Source: Perilla frutescens (lineage: Eukaryota; Streptophyta; Magnoliopsida; Lamiales; Lamiaceae). Taken from it: a stretch of DNA of 64,000 nt. The notes under the pieces were generated by a model. The model had not been told where the DNA came from and searched no databases. It was given only the letters and a program-made list of their open reading frames with translations. Positions 24,221 to 36,842 of this stretch are shown here, in pieces (position 1 is the first letter of the stretch; each line of letters starts with the position of its first letter). The stretch is from positions 49,274,183 to 49,338,182 of the forward strand of contig BRKX01000011.1 in NCBI GenBank assembly GCA_026008535.1. The letters run 5' to 3'. A program made the translations under genes and the position numbers.

Positions 24221-24496
24221 TCATCCACATGAGTTGGGAATGGTGTGAGATGGTGGTGGTGTGGGTGTGACAAAGCAAGAGAAAATACAGACAGTGTCTG
24301 CGGCACCACAGCCTTGGTAGCAAGAGGTAATGGCCGTCGATATCCCACAATTTACCATGCACGACATCGCCGTCTGAGAGCACTTTGTCATGCAATCCCC
24401 TATTTGGGAGGATTGCCCCTCCGTCCCGCCACTGCAAACCACCACCACCACCACCACCATCACTACCCACACACTACTACTCATCATCATCTTCAT
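24221..24496 (-). CDS. Small secreted cysteine-rich peptide A, 91 aa
   Basis: A single exon encodes a hydrophobic signal peptide (about residues 8-22, a run of Val) and a short mature peptide. The mature part begins near residue 25-30 and has eight cysteines from C35 onward in the order C-x3-C-x6-C-x3-C-x8-C-x3-C-x6-C-x3-C, two copies of a C-x3-C-x6-C-x3-C unit. The tail is Pro/Thr-rich with one extra Cys near the end. The cysteine spacing and the CYQGCGA block are shared with the next two genes, so the three form a tandem family. The fold cannot be assigned: the pattern recalls thionin-like and alpha-hairpinin peptides but matches neither exactly. Export to the apoplast and possibly defence or signalling are inferences from the signal peptide and cysteine pattern. 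Confidence 0.8.
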   Translation of the reverse strand: MKMMMSSSVWVVMVVVVVVVCSGGTEGQSSQIGDCMTKCSQTAMSCMVNCGISTAITSCYQGCGAADTVCIFSCFVTPTPPPSHTIPNSCG

Positions 24497-24547
24497 TTTT
24501 CTCTAATTAATTTTATTTATTTTCTACCTATAGATCCGATCCATCGT

Positions 24548-24556
24548 CTTTTTATA
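24548..24556 (-). promoter_or_regulatory. Candidate TATA box of peptide gene A
   Basis: On the minus strand the sequence CTATAAAAAG lies about 55 bp before the start codon at 24496, which suits a short leader. Confidence 0.45.
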
Positions 24557-25791
24557 GCTACCTAGCCATCATCATCATCATATCTTATAATATTATTGCA
24601 TGCAATGCATTCATTTGGAACGTAACAAACTTTCTTTTTCTGGTTTAATTTAATTTATTTCTCCAGAATGGCGTGAGGGTTTCTTGCTTCATTCTTCTAT
24701 TTTTGTCAATACTTTTGGATTTTCTGCATATTTTCCTCACCATATATATAAGGAGACAGAATGGGTTGTTTCAAAACCTTAACACTCATTACCTATTTTA
24801 GGTTACTACATGACTTTTCTAGCATTTTTTATTTTCTAAGTTACTAAGAAAATATAATTAAGAAGAAAACTTTCGTCTTCTATCACTTTTGGTTAATTAG
24901 TTCGTGAACTAGCTACTGGAAAATATATACATGCCTATAAACTTTAAATTAATAATCTGCATTGAATTTCATGCATTACGTATGTACCGGTGCGACGTGT
25001 CACTTTTCCATCGTCGGATTTTGATTCTCATCTTACATTTGTTACAATTTTTAAAGTTCAAGTATGTATGTACTAGAATGTAATAATTGCTTAAAAGTTC
25101 ATATTTATTTTGAAATATAGCTAAAAGTTCGTGTTGTATGAAGTACTGTAATAAACTCGTAGGGTACAATTTGATACCCAACCTTTCAAAATATTAGCAC
25201 GGAGTTCAATTTCAAAAGTTAAAATTGAAGGTGGAATCAAACTCAAAACTTAAAATTGAAAATATCGTTGGAAAGTTGTGAGGAAATTTAGGGGTAGAAA
25301 ACCAGAAAATTTTCAAGGGGGGACTGGCTGTTCTTCACCGATAATCAAACACGCTAGCTAAAAAAATTTAATGAAAAAATACGTATTGAAAAAAAAAATT
25401 TGCTTCGCGGCCACCACTAGAGAACCGTCGATATGTGCCCAAATTGTCGTGTGACGTGTACCGACATCCTTTTCATCCATTTTCTTACACTATTGTATTC
25501 TTCAATTTAATCTTCAACTTTAGTTTTTAAATCAAACTCCATGATTAAAATATGATTAATATAATAAAATAACGATAAATTAAATTGCAATAACGACTTT
25601 TATTAATTACGAACTGCATCATTTATATTCCAAAACAAAAGTAGCAAAAATTAAGTAGTACGGGACTTCACAATATGATAGATTTACACCATTTATTTAT
25701 AAAACTAATTAAGGTGTGGAAGTCCAAATTAAGCTATATATATAGCTTGTAAGAAAAAAGAAGATATATATATAGAAAGTAGGTTAGGAAG
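24557..25791. other. Spacer between peptide genes A and B
   Basis: About 1.2 kb of AT-rich DNA without a supported coding region. No fourth copy of the cysteine-rich gene was found on either strand. Confidence 0.6.
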
Positions 25792-26076
25792 CTAGTCACA
25801 CATGGATTTAGGGATAAGTTGTTTGCCATAGCAAGAGACTAGACATGAGAAGTTCTCAGCGCCACAGCCTTGGTAGCAAGCAATGGTCCCTGTTCCTCCT
25901 CTGCTCATCCCACAATCTACCACACACGACATCGCACTCCCGAAGCACCCGATTAGGCATTGCCCTAATCGGGATTGCCCCTCCACCGCCTGCATCGTCA
26001 CTCCTATCATGCACACCACCACCATAACTATCCATCGTGCAACTAAAGGATTCGAACTCAAGGCCTTCATCATCAC
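25792..26076 (-). CDS. Small secreted cysteine-rich peptide B, 94 aa
   Basis: Paralogue of peptide A. It has an N-terminal hydrophobic signal (about residues 15-30, ending VEGQS) and eight cysteines from C40 in the order C-x3-C-x6-C-x3-C-x11-C-x3-C-x6-C-x3-C; the central loop is three residues longer than in A. Shared blocks include AMSC, CYQGCGAE and the motif GQ/GD-C at the first cysteine. It is most similar to A by eye (EGQS before the first Cys, CYQGCGA). The short tail ends with one further Cys. It lies on the same strand as A, 1.3 kb upstream of it, consistent with tandem duplication. The function is not known; secretion is inferred. Confidence 0.8.
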   Translation of the reverse strand: MMMKALSSNPLVARWIVMVVVCMIGVTMQAVEGQSRLGQCLIGCFGSAMSCVVDCGMSRGGTGTIACYQGCGAENFSCLVSCYGKQLIPKSMCD

Positions 26077-26146
26077 GTATATATAATAGATATATGATTA
26101 ATTAATTGTGTATGTTTATTATATGAATAGCTAGGCCAGGCTGTGA

Positions 26147-26154
26147 TTTTATAG
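26147..26154 (-). promoter_or_regulatory. Candidate TATA box of peptide gene B
   Basis: The minus strand reads CTATAAAATC about 75 bp upstream of the start codon at 26076. Confidence 0.45.
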
Positions 26155-27059
26155 AGTGGAGGAGCCAACGTGTTGATGGATCATCGAGTGAAAAATGGTG
26201 AGTTTGGGAGGAAAAAAAAAGTTTTCCTTGATTCCCGTTTTGTTTTAGCTTTTAGTTCATGAGAATTGTGTGAGGGCCGGTTTGTTGCTTATAATTGGCC
26301 TTCCTTATGAGTGTCTTATTTTACTTCTTTAATTTGTCAACAATGGGATTATTATGTGCTCTTTTGTTTTTTTTTTTCCTTTTGTTTTTTGGCTCAAAGA
26401 TGATTCTAAAAAAATGTTCTTGGATCTAGCCTACGTAACAACGGACTCCGCGAATTCTAGAGTTGCCAACATTTTGAATTTGACGTGTTTGTTATAAATT
26501 TTGTATTTATTTTTTACTATAAAAGAAAATTGTACTTAATTATGAGTTCTATCACTTTATCAAAATTTTGTATGTATTGTTTCTTGTACTCCCTTTATTT
26601 TTTTTTTAATTAACGTTTTAGAGTTTTTAACTTGTTTTAAAATATTTGATATTTACCATATTTTAATTTCTAACACACTCTCTCAATTTTTGAACACTTA
26701 ACAAAACCCTATAAAATATCACACAACTCACCGCTAATATATAGATGAGGTTTCTACCAAAATATATATAGATGAGTATATTTGTCACATTAAGTTACAT
26801 TTTTAATCATGTGGAAATTTTCAAAATGTCAATGAGAAAAACGTAGGGAATATCAACACGAAATAATAAACCACTTTCAATAAAATCATATTATTCAATA
26901 TAAGAAGAAAAAGAAACACAATACATATGTGCATTAATTATGAAAATCCTCAAATTAACTTTTTATACGGATACATATATATATATATATATATAATAAA
27001 TTGAGATTCCTTATTTATGAATAATATATAGTGTGGATGATATATAAATAAATAATGAA
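26155..27059. other. Spacer between peptide genes B and C
   Basis: AT-rich with T-rich tracts and a short TA run near 26972-26995. No gene seen. Confidence 0.6.
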
Positions 27060-27335
27060 TTAATTAGTATCGGACGTAAGAATAATGGGAAGTGGATTGA
27101 AGGGTTGATTCTTAGATCCGTCGAAGCAAGAAGCAACACATTCGACGTCATTATTTCGACAATCTTCATAGCATTTGCTTTTCCCGCCTTTCATTCCGCA
27201 TTCTGCCGCACAGATCACCATTTTCTCCCCGCACTCGATCAGGCACTCTCCAATCTGCTCCGCTTCCACCACCGCCGCCGCCACCAAGGCCACCACCAAC
27301 ACCGCCACCATACTACTCCCACCGCCTCCTGCCAT
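27060..27335 (-). CDS. Small secreted cysteine-rich peptide C, 91 aa
   Basis: Third member of the tandem family, with a signal peptide of Ala and Val (about residues 9-25). Eight cysteines start at C31 in the order C-x3-C-x6-C-x3-C-x8-C-x3-C-x6-C-x3-C, the same spacing as gene A. The mature part is more acidic and more diverged (CYEDC instead of CYQGC) and has a 21-residue tail without cysteine. It is the copy nearest the ascorbate oxidase gene, which lies on the same strand. Function is unknown, as for A and B. Confidence 0.78.
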   Translation of the reverse strand: MAGGGGSSMVAVLVVALVAAAVVEAEQIGECLIECGEKMVICAAECGMKGGKSKCYEDCRNNDVECVASCFDGSKNQPFNPLPIILTSDTN

Positions 27336-28147
27336 ATATACTTCTTTGATTTTCTGATATACTTAATTTAATTGAGCACCGAATTGAATCACATGTACCT
27401 AATATATATATATAGGGTACGTAGGAGTTACTTCTCAAAAACCCTCTCCCTTAAAATGCTAATTGCATGCATGAAAGTTTGTTATGGACAAATCCAACTA
27501 ATCATCATGCATCCTTCATTATATCAATAACTCCAAATTCTTGATCCATTTCGTACATCACACGAACATAGTTACAATATTAAATTAATTAGTGTGATTT
27601 ACAAATAGTTACATTTGACGAAAACTTCCATTTTTTTTTATAATTTTACAATAACGAAGGAGATCAATTTAGACTATTTATTAAACATTGAAGATTTTTC
27701 ATATTTTTTTTCCTGGAAAACAGAGAGGGTTATATGAATTAGTTGTCCCTAATTAATTGGTCATTTCAATTATATATGCAGATACATAAATAATTAACTA
27801 ACACATTCATGTCCATTATATGTTTAGTTTATGGGCCTAGCTCTCTTTAATTAACTTATGGGCCTCGGGTATTAGCACCTAGCTAGCTTCCCAAAAACAC
27901 TAGCTCGTTGCATGAAAGTTTGTTATTAATTAATTGAGAAATGCGGAACTTAATTATATGCGAGCGTTGCATTTCATCACAAATATATAATAGTATATTC
28001 TTGAACTCGTCAAGTAGCTTTACCGGCCGGCCTTATACATAAATAATTAATAAGCTCGATTGGAAGTGCATACCTGGCGTACGTCAATAATATAATATTA
28101 TAATTTAAGTTGGACAAACTAAATAACAAGTAGCTAGCTAGCTAGTA
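27336..28147. other. Spacer between peptide gene C and ascorbate oxidase
   Basis: Contains the promoter of peptide gene C (a TA-rich stretch near 27399-27414 may act as its TATA region) and the 3' UTR of the ascorbate oxidase gene. AT-rich; no other feature seen. Confidence 0.55.
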
Positions 28148-31001
28148 TCAATTGTGACCATTATTATTACTATTATTTTTCATGAGCATCTTCCCCGTCA
28201 ATCCACACCCAAGAGCCTCATTTGGGATCGTATCGATAAGGTGGGCTCCTTCCGCAAACACGACCCCCATCCCTAAATGCAAGTGAGGTTCGATATGACA
28301 ATGGAACGCCCAAACCCCCGGATTATCCGCCACAAACCTCAACGCCGTCCACCCATAAGGGAATATCACCGCCGTGTTCCTATACGGCGGGTTTTTCAAG
28401 TTTAAGCTCGACTCGTCTTTTTCGCTACTAAACTTACCTTCCCCATACCCGATCACCCAAAAATCATGACCGTGCAAGTGCCACGGGTGAATCTCGCTCA
28501 CGTTTTCCTTGAGCGCATTCGCATTTTGCAAGATCACATCCACCGTCGAATTGAACTCCAGCATGTACACGCCGTTTCCATACGTCGAGTTCTGATTGGC
28601 CGCCGGCCGCATCACGTTGTAGTCGTGCGGAAAGCGATCGGGTGGGCTCTTGGCGTCGAAGGCGTTGGCTAACCCGTATTTGATCGACCCTAAATAAGGG
28701 GTGGTGGGGAGGACTAGCGACACATTGTTGATCGACCATTTCGTGTAGCCGTCGATGTAGTTTTGAGTGTTCAGCAACACGATACGCCGGTGATGCTTGG
28801 ACGGCGGCGGAGGGGAACCGGGGGCGGCGAGGATCTTGTTGGAGAATGCCTTGCTGTAGCCGTAGTCGTCCCACCGCGGCGGCACCGGCGGAGGCGAGGT
28901 GGGGAGGCGCGACGGCGATGTTGGGTGGTAGTTGAGTAGGGTTAGGGCTTGGGGAGTGTGGGGCTCCCTCCCTCTTACGCTGACGGAAATCCAATAGTTG
29001 GAGGAGGGATCTTGGTCGGTTGTGAAGAGGACGGAGTAGCTCTCGCCGGAGTAAATGTCCATGTTCTCCACGGAGAATGGCGCCACGTAGTTGCCGTCGG
29101 CTTCCACCACCACCATCTTGTGATGCTGCATGTACGTACGTAGACATTAATTTATTACTTTGTAAGGCCCGCGTGTGTTTAATTAAAAATAAGGCCCTCA
29201 TTTATATCATTAAAATGCAATGCAATGCCAATGTTCAGATATTATTATCATTTTCTTCGATTATAATTATATGAAGGATATTGAGAGAAATGCAAAAAAT
29301 GGAAATATCAGGAAACTTGTAATGAAGAATATTGAATATAATCATGATTAATTATGACATGCCTAAAATGTGTGGAAATATTTGAATGAATATGATTCAC
29401 TCATGGACCAGCATTGCACTACCTCTGATCGTCACTATAATTATATTGGCTTTCTTTTTCAGATGCATGTCACACTATATAATATCTTTTTTTTTTAATT
29501 TAAAATACTCATTTTTTATTTTTATTTTCTTTTAAAATTCCGTATATACATATATATCGTTTTCCATGATAGCTGAGCCCAATATAGCAACTGCTGCAAT
29601 ATTCTAGCTTTACAAGAAAACAAATGGTCAAATTCCTCTTTTCCGACAACTTCTGCAAAAAACCCTTTTCCTTTTTCTGTTTTTCAGTTTTTAATTTTAT
29701 GCATGTGAATATTTTTAATTAGAGTTGATGATATTCCAAAACTAGGTTATATCATTACTCTTAATTTTTTTTTAGTTAATGAAAATAATCATTATTTAGA
29801 GCAGTACATGTGTTCATTTTTTATATTGTTTTAGATTATTTTCACTTTTTATGTTTAGTTATGAATTTCTCTTATCATGATTGATTATCTCCTATCAAGT
29901 TCCATTTTTGAAAAAAAAAATGAAGCAAAAGTTGAAGAAAAAAAGAAGAAGAAGAAAGAAATGACAGCAAGTGGTAATCGAAAGAATAGTTTAGATATTA
30001 TGAATACGATTTACACTTTTTAGAATGACATTAAAATTAAATATTTTATTCTTCATTTTTGCTATAATATTTATGAGTGCGTCACGTCCATGTCAATGCC
30101 AGATAATGAGTAAAATATTCTTTCTGCATAATATTATTACGAAAACATGTGGCAATCATCACAATTTGAAACTAGCTTAATAGAGCATATGCATGAATAT
30201 AATCATGAGTTACTAATTACTACCACAAATAATTATTTTCTATCATCGTATAAATTATACGAAATATCTACACTACGACTTTTATGTATAATAGTGTCTT
30301 ATGTTAATTACATGTGTATTTCCCGTAATTTTCACTAGACAAGTACCGTATACATATATATATACTCACATAAATGTGTGTGTGTGATCCTGTATAACGT
30401 ACTGTATATGTAAGAAATTAATTGTTGATTCTTATGCAAAGTTATTTTCACACACACACAATGTACAACACGTGAGTAGTTGATTTTTTTTTTGGAATGT
30501 ATCTGCATATATCATGTATTAATAAGATTCCCCTAAAAAATGTCTTGATAACTTCAATGTATAATTTTTATTTAATTAGGTCCACACGGACCACACTTGC
30601 CAAAATTGGCTAGCATGATACATTATTAGGTAATTGGAGCCTATCAAATGATGTTTTCCATGGTTAAAAAAAATGCAAATATACGCAATAAGTTAAATAT
30701 TAATGTTTTTTTTTTCTTTTTGGAAAATGTGTGAAATCCCCTGTATATGAAAAAAAAAAGAATATATTAAAATATTCTAAATATATTAAAGCTCATATAT
30801 TAAGAAAGAGTTGGTGCACTCTATCAGTCTATGAGTCTACCTACATTCCTACCCTCTTTCCAAGCTATAAGCATTGAATATTTAGTTGAATTTCTTATTA
30901 TCTCCTTTGCACTTGAATATTTTTAACAAATTTATTTCAAAGTAATAGAAATATTATTCCATCCTTTTTCGTAATTTACTATTTCAATTTTCATTTAATT
31001 C

Positions 31002-31039
<38 letters not shown>

Positions 31040-33977
31040 TATTTATTGATTGAAAAATTAAAGAGAAGGCAGTGAATCTCGAACCCAATATAACACCCGT
31101 GACGTGATTGAATCGAACAATATGGTAGCAAATATAGGTAGAAGTGTGTTTGTAGCATTACCCCAATAGCCAAGTTTAGTGCAGCCAAAGCAGTGGAGCT
31201 TGCTATCCTGAGCCGGTAGGTCTTGTTGGGTTGGACCTTTAGTATATAGGGTGCGTATTGTTCATTGCCTCTTAACTTGCACGGGGCTGCCGAGGAATTA
31301 CTAAAATGCGCTGCCAACGAGCAATTGAACTGCCCTCTCCCATTAATTAACAAGGTCTGCCAAATTAAAACGCATCATCATGCATTAATTTAAAAATATC
31401 ATAAAAATGACAAAATTAAATAAAAATTATCTGTTGATTAATCAATTACCAGGTCGTGCAGTACTTTTCAAGAATATGAGTAATTTAGAATTAATAAGAA
31501 TCCCAAATTTTATACCAACGAACAAGATATATGCTTATTATTCTGCCAATTTATAAAATACTCGCCTAGAATTTGGCGTTTGGTATGCTTTTTTTTCCTT
31601 GGTCAATGGTCAGTCGTTAATATTATCTTAATTTCATCTCCCAATAATAATAAAATATTATTAATTATGTCAAGATCCTACAAATCTACAATTAACTTTT
31701 AGGATATTGTGTTTTCTTTCGTTGAAAAATATAATATATATAAAAATTACTGCCAGAAATCAACTATTCCACTTGGCGTCCCATTTTATTTTTATTAGAT
31801 TTTCATCTTTTTTTTTCAATTTCAATTTTTTTATTTAATTTAATTTTATAATTATTATTTTAAGTTCATTCCACCAAATTACGGTTTTTTTTTTCATTCC
31901 ACCAAATTACGGTTTATATTTATTTTTTTTGTTTTTACTTAATATAATTGAATAATAGAGCTAATTATTCCAAAATTAGGGTATATAATTTTTTAAAATT
32001 TTAATTTTTAGTAATAAATATTAATTATGATTGGTTATAATATAATAAATTTTATTTTTGTAATAAATATTTTTAAATTATTAAATTTAATAGTGGGAAA
32101 TGGAATGTGGAATAGAGGATTTTATCTCTATTATTGCAGCCTCAGTTTTGCTAAATTATGAAATTTAGATAAGTTGAAATTTATTATTAGATTTGAAATT
32201 TGAATTAGTTTTTTCTCACTCTAAGAAATATACGTACGTGCACATATATTTATGTATGTATATCGAATATATAGTAACTTTCAATATATAATACATATTT
32301 ATTTTTCCAACAATCAAAATTTTAAACTCAAAGCAAACAACTTTGTCAGCAAATAAAAAAAAGTGGCTAAGTACATCGATATTTGAATCCACTGAATTTT
32401 CTTACTGAAAATGGTTCATCAGTTTGAGAGCAGTCTGACAACTTCAAAAACTAGAAATGAAAAAAATATTTGAAGTATAGAAAAGAAAAGAAAAAACACA
32501 CACAAACACGTCAAGAGATACGGCGAGGTTGGGTTGAGTCCTTTCAGACACTGAAACAGTGGGGATTTCGGATTCGAATTGAAATCTACTTCTGCCTAGT
32601 CGCTTTAGGAACTAATTAACACCCAACTCAAAAAATAAAATAAAATAATTAGAAGCGTGGGTGGGATGGGGAAGGGGCCAAAAGCATATGAGATTTTGTG
32701 AGTTGTTTTTTTCTCAACTTTGTGCGAAAAAAGGTTGATTAATATATATTATATACACCGATAAACCCATGCAACGCGCTCTCAAAACTCTAAAACTCTT
32801 AACACATGTTGCTTGTCTACTGACTTTTTTTCAAACAATATAATGTATGCTAAAAGTTTTCATATTTTTTAATGTTTTTATTAAAAGTAAGCTTCTCCTT
32901 TTTCTTTAGACGACGGAAACTGGCTCCAATCACTCTTCCAAAGTATGTTCTGATTTTTCAAATATTTTTCAACAGTGAGGTAATCCGCAACGACTATTCA
33001 AAAATAATGTGCACTAAGTAAACTCCATTTCTGTGGTGTTTGTGAAATTTGAACTCGAAATCTTAATTTGATTTGCAGGTATATCACTCCATCACTAGAC
33101 TATGACCCAGCGAGACACAATAGCGGCCCACTTCTTATCATGTTTATCATACTTTTTGTTGGTTTAGGTAATTAAAGGAAAAACTATATATGTAGACCAA
33201 ACTAGACAAGAGAGCACCAAAAACCAAATAAATAGTAGTCCATGGTGAATTCTAATTTCCTGATTATTATTTAAAAAAGAAAAGGAAATACCTGTGGTTC
33301 ACCAATCCAACGCATTGGCTTAGAAGAGAGATCAACTTCTTGTTCACGAGAGCCCTTATGCCACCAATCACTCACCAAAATGTTGAACTCTCCATCATAC
33401 TTCAACCTCTCCTTCTCTCCTTCCGCCACATCAACAATCAACGACCCGTACAGACCCGATGATCGTTGCATACCGTAGTGCCCATGGTAAAAGTATGTAC
33501 CCGCCTGCACCGGATCCATATATAATTTATTGATTAACATCAATATTGAAACTAGAAATTCAATTCACAAACCCCCACCCCCCCCCCCCCGGAAAAAAGT
33601 ATATTTCTAATCCTGTAAAGTGGCGCCACATTGTGATAACCAGCTCAGCAAAATGCATTAGTGGTATATTCTTGCTTCACAATTTTTCGATTATATTAAA
33701 CAAATAATTCTGTAACATTATAAGTATATATATGATGTATACGTACGTACCCTATCGACTTTGAACCTGTAGACAAATGTCTCCCCTGGATTAATGGCGC
33801 ATTGAGAGATTGATGCTGTCCCATCTGCCCACGGTGTCCCAATCTGTAAATTAATTTTATGTAACTCAAATTAAATTTGACATACATACCATGATCGTGG
33901 AGATTTCTATAATTAATAGAGTATATATTAGTTTTAGAGGAGCTAGAAAGATCATATATAATAAAATAGGAGACTGA

Positions 33978-34018
<41 letters not shown>

Positions 34019-34305
34019 ACCTGTCGGATACCATGCCAGTGGATGACGACCCCCTCAGTGTGAAGCTTGTTGGTAAGATTAAGGTGAATGGTGTCACCGG
34101 CCCGAGCCCGTATAGTGGGGCCCGGGAACTGGCCGTTGATGCCTATAACCACTCCTTCAAGCCCGTCGGGAAACCAATGCATGTATTCCACCTCCCATTT
34201 CAAATGTCGGGTTTTAGCTGCCGCCTTTGCCTTTGAAGAGTGTATTAAAATATAACTACTTATAAAGACAACCTTCATCAACCATGAACCAACCAACACA
34301 CCCAT
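28148..34305 (-). CDS. L-ascorbate oxidase (secreted multicopper oxidase), 5 exons, 587 aa
   Basis: Coding exons: 34305-34021, 33843-33751, 33504-33292, 31356-31162, 29125-28148 (stop TGA). All are phase 0 and total 587 residues, the usual length. The enzyme oxidises ascorbate in the apoplast and reduces oxygen to water with four coppers. The four copper motifs are intact: HWHG (89-92), HGHYG (133-137), HPWHLHGH (475-482) and [12 protein letters not shown] (537-548), the last with the type 1 Cys538 and axial Met548. Blocks such as [33 protein letters not shown] and [20 protein letters not shown] identify ascorbate oxidase rather than laccase or SKU5-like proteins. The start at 34305 gives a signal peptide ending in a lysine/alanine-rich stretch; the same frame stays open to an ATG near 34446, but that extension looks like a 5' UTR with simple repeats. 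Introns 3 and 4 are each about 2 kb. Confidence 0.94.
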
Positions 34306-34604
34306 CTTTTCTATATATAAGTCTTGATGGCTGCTCTGTTTTTGGCAGATGGGAGAGGAGGATTGGGGTTCAAAGTTAGTGCACTCTATATATATACATA
34401 TTATATATAACACAGAGACACACACAGAGAGAGAGAGAGAGAGAGATGAATATATATTCACTCATAGTGCGTGGGTATTGGTCATAATGTTCTTCTGAAT
34501 TATCCTTTTCAAAAGTTTGTTAATATCATGATATTTCCTTCTGCTTGCTTTAAATTTATAATTCTCTTCTCTCTTTTTTTTTTTCTACTTCTAAAAGTAG
34601 GGTA

Positions 34605-34948
34605 GAGATCCTCTAATCTCAATTTTGTGTGCTAATCGTGTATCAACATTTAAATTATATATTGTTAATAATTTTTTTTGTAAAAATAAAATTTATTATG
34701 TTATAACTAATCATAATTAATATTTATTGTTAAAAAATTGAAATTTTAAAAAATTATATATCTTAAGTTTAGAATAATCAACCCCAAAAATCAATTATAT
34801 TAACTAAACAATGAAAATTAAATATTAAAATTGTAAAATTATACTAAACCTAAAGAAATTAAAGTGGAAGAAAAAAAATGAAAGAAAAAGTGATAATTTT
34901 GAGATTTGGTACACGGTTAGCACACACAAGATAGGATTAGAGGATCTC
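34605..34948. mobile_element. Putative MITE with 40-bp imperfect terminal inverted repeats
   Basis: The left end GAGATCCTCTAATCTCA... TTGTGTGCTAATCGTGTA is matched in reverse complement by the right end TACACGGTTAGCACACACAA... GATTAGAGGATCTC. The interior of about 260 bp is AT-rich and non-coding. No convincing target duplication is seen, so the superfamily is open. Confidence 0.7.
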
Positions 34949-36842
34949 ATGTGCTGAAGGTATACTATAATAATAGAATTTTATTTTTCTTGGAAAAATA
35001 TGAAAAAAACATTAATAATGTTGCTACAACAGTCAATATGTATTGAGTAGGTTTCACTCCTACATAATAACACGCAAGCACACAAAAAAAGTAATTATTT
35101 CATTGATTTGAACTTAAATTATTAAAACAAACTTCGTACAGTAATCATATATATAAATATGTGCGTATGAACAGAAAAAGACATGCATGCCCTACTTGTG
35201 TATATTAAAACTACACGATTAATTTTAGTAATATACCTATATATATAATTAATATATTAATGTTTAATTAGAGTTTGAGGTATCGTACGGTTCACGATAT
35301 AGGGTTAGGTAATTAATAATCAAGGGTTATGATTTGAGCTCGAATGATGCATAATTAATAAGATTACTTAGTATTAGTTATTAATTATAATGTTCACTAT
35401 TTAGTGTGTTATGGTTTAATTGATTAACTAGTATGTCTCCCGCGCGATGCTCGTTATTATTTTATTTTATCGTGATTTAAAAATTAAAAGCAAAATTTAA
35501 TCATGGTTAGATATATATATTTGCAATACACACGTACATAGGTATGCGAAACAAACGTATAAAAAAATTGACAGATTAAAAAAATGAACTTTATTTTCAT
35601 ATATATAGCAATAATTATAATAATTATTTAAACAGATAAATAATTCAATATCACATTGGAATCAATAATAAGAGTGCTATAAAAAAATGGTGCAAAAGAA
35701 ATTAATTTATCTCATGTGGTTTGTAGTTGTAGAGTCAAAAATTGCTTTGAAAAATTTAATATAATTACCAAATATACAAAAATATCCATAAAATCCAATA
35801 GATTTAACCATGTAGTGCACGACTTTTTTTTTATGCAATTGTGATTTGGATTGGCCTATATATTTTATATCTTGATTAATTAGAAGTTAATGTTTATATT
35901 ATTTTAACAGAAAATAGAAATATTAAAATTTACGTAATTAATTAGGTGAAAATGAAAATTAACACAAGAAAATTTATGATTGCACATAGTTTATTTGGCC
36001 ACAAAGTTTTACACTTGATCAATCACAATATAATTACCAAAATTTACAAAACACGGTCATAAGATAATTCAAATAAATTAGAACATTCATGTCTAAAGAA
36101 ACTTTTAACAATTTACACATATTAGTGCAACCGAATAATATATGAATCTAGAGCATTTATAATTAAAATTAGAATAAATCTAAGTATATATATATATATA
36201 TAAATATAAAAGTTAGAAATTGAACTTCCATGACTCATTATGACAAATTCATAAATGAAATTGTTAAACCACATGTCATATCATGAATAAAAATAATTTA
36301 ATAACATAAAAAAAATTAAAAATTGAAAATAATAAATAAAAATAAAATCTCAAAAAACAAATAGAAACTAATTAGAAATTTATGTAAATATCATAATGCA
36401 AGCATTAATTATAGCACCATGTAATTAAGATTGTCAATTAATATACATACATTTCTATATTTACCCAATTAAATCCGAAAATAATGAAAATATCTCCTTT
36501 CATCTTTTTCAAAGAATACAAACAATTGCTTTAAATGCAAAAAAAATAAAAAAAAAAGTAATATAAATATATGATAATAAAATGAGGGAAAAATTTTAGG
36601 AAAAAAAAGACCACAAAACACCTAAAATGTGAACACAAACATTTGCCTCAAATGTAAAAAAAAATATATGATGATATATTGAGAAAAAAATTAAAAGGAA
36701 ATAAATATTATGATGAATAAGGTATGTTAACAGATTGGAGAGAGAAACACAAAAAAATAAAAATAAAAATAAAATCTAAAATGAAAAAATACACAAAACA
36801 ACTAAAATAAAATAAATAAAAAAAGCACAAAACAACTAAAAT

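Noticed and set aside
28464..29201. 245-codon minus-strand open frame overlapping ascorbate oxidase exon 5
   Set aside because: It is a shifted frame of the true exon, which carries all expected multicopper-oxidase motifs; its Arg/Pro-rich sequence reflects local GC content.
31867..31915. Short tandem repeat of CATTCCACCAAATTACGG in ascorbate oxidase intron 3/4 region
   Set aside because: A simple two-copy duplication in an intron; real but without further structure or likely consequence.
28148..34305. Laccase or SKU5-like assignment for the multicopper oxidase
   Set aside because: Sequence blocks and exon layout fit ascorbate oxidase, and all copper ligands are present, unlike SKU5-type proteins, which lack several.
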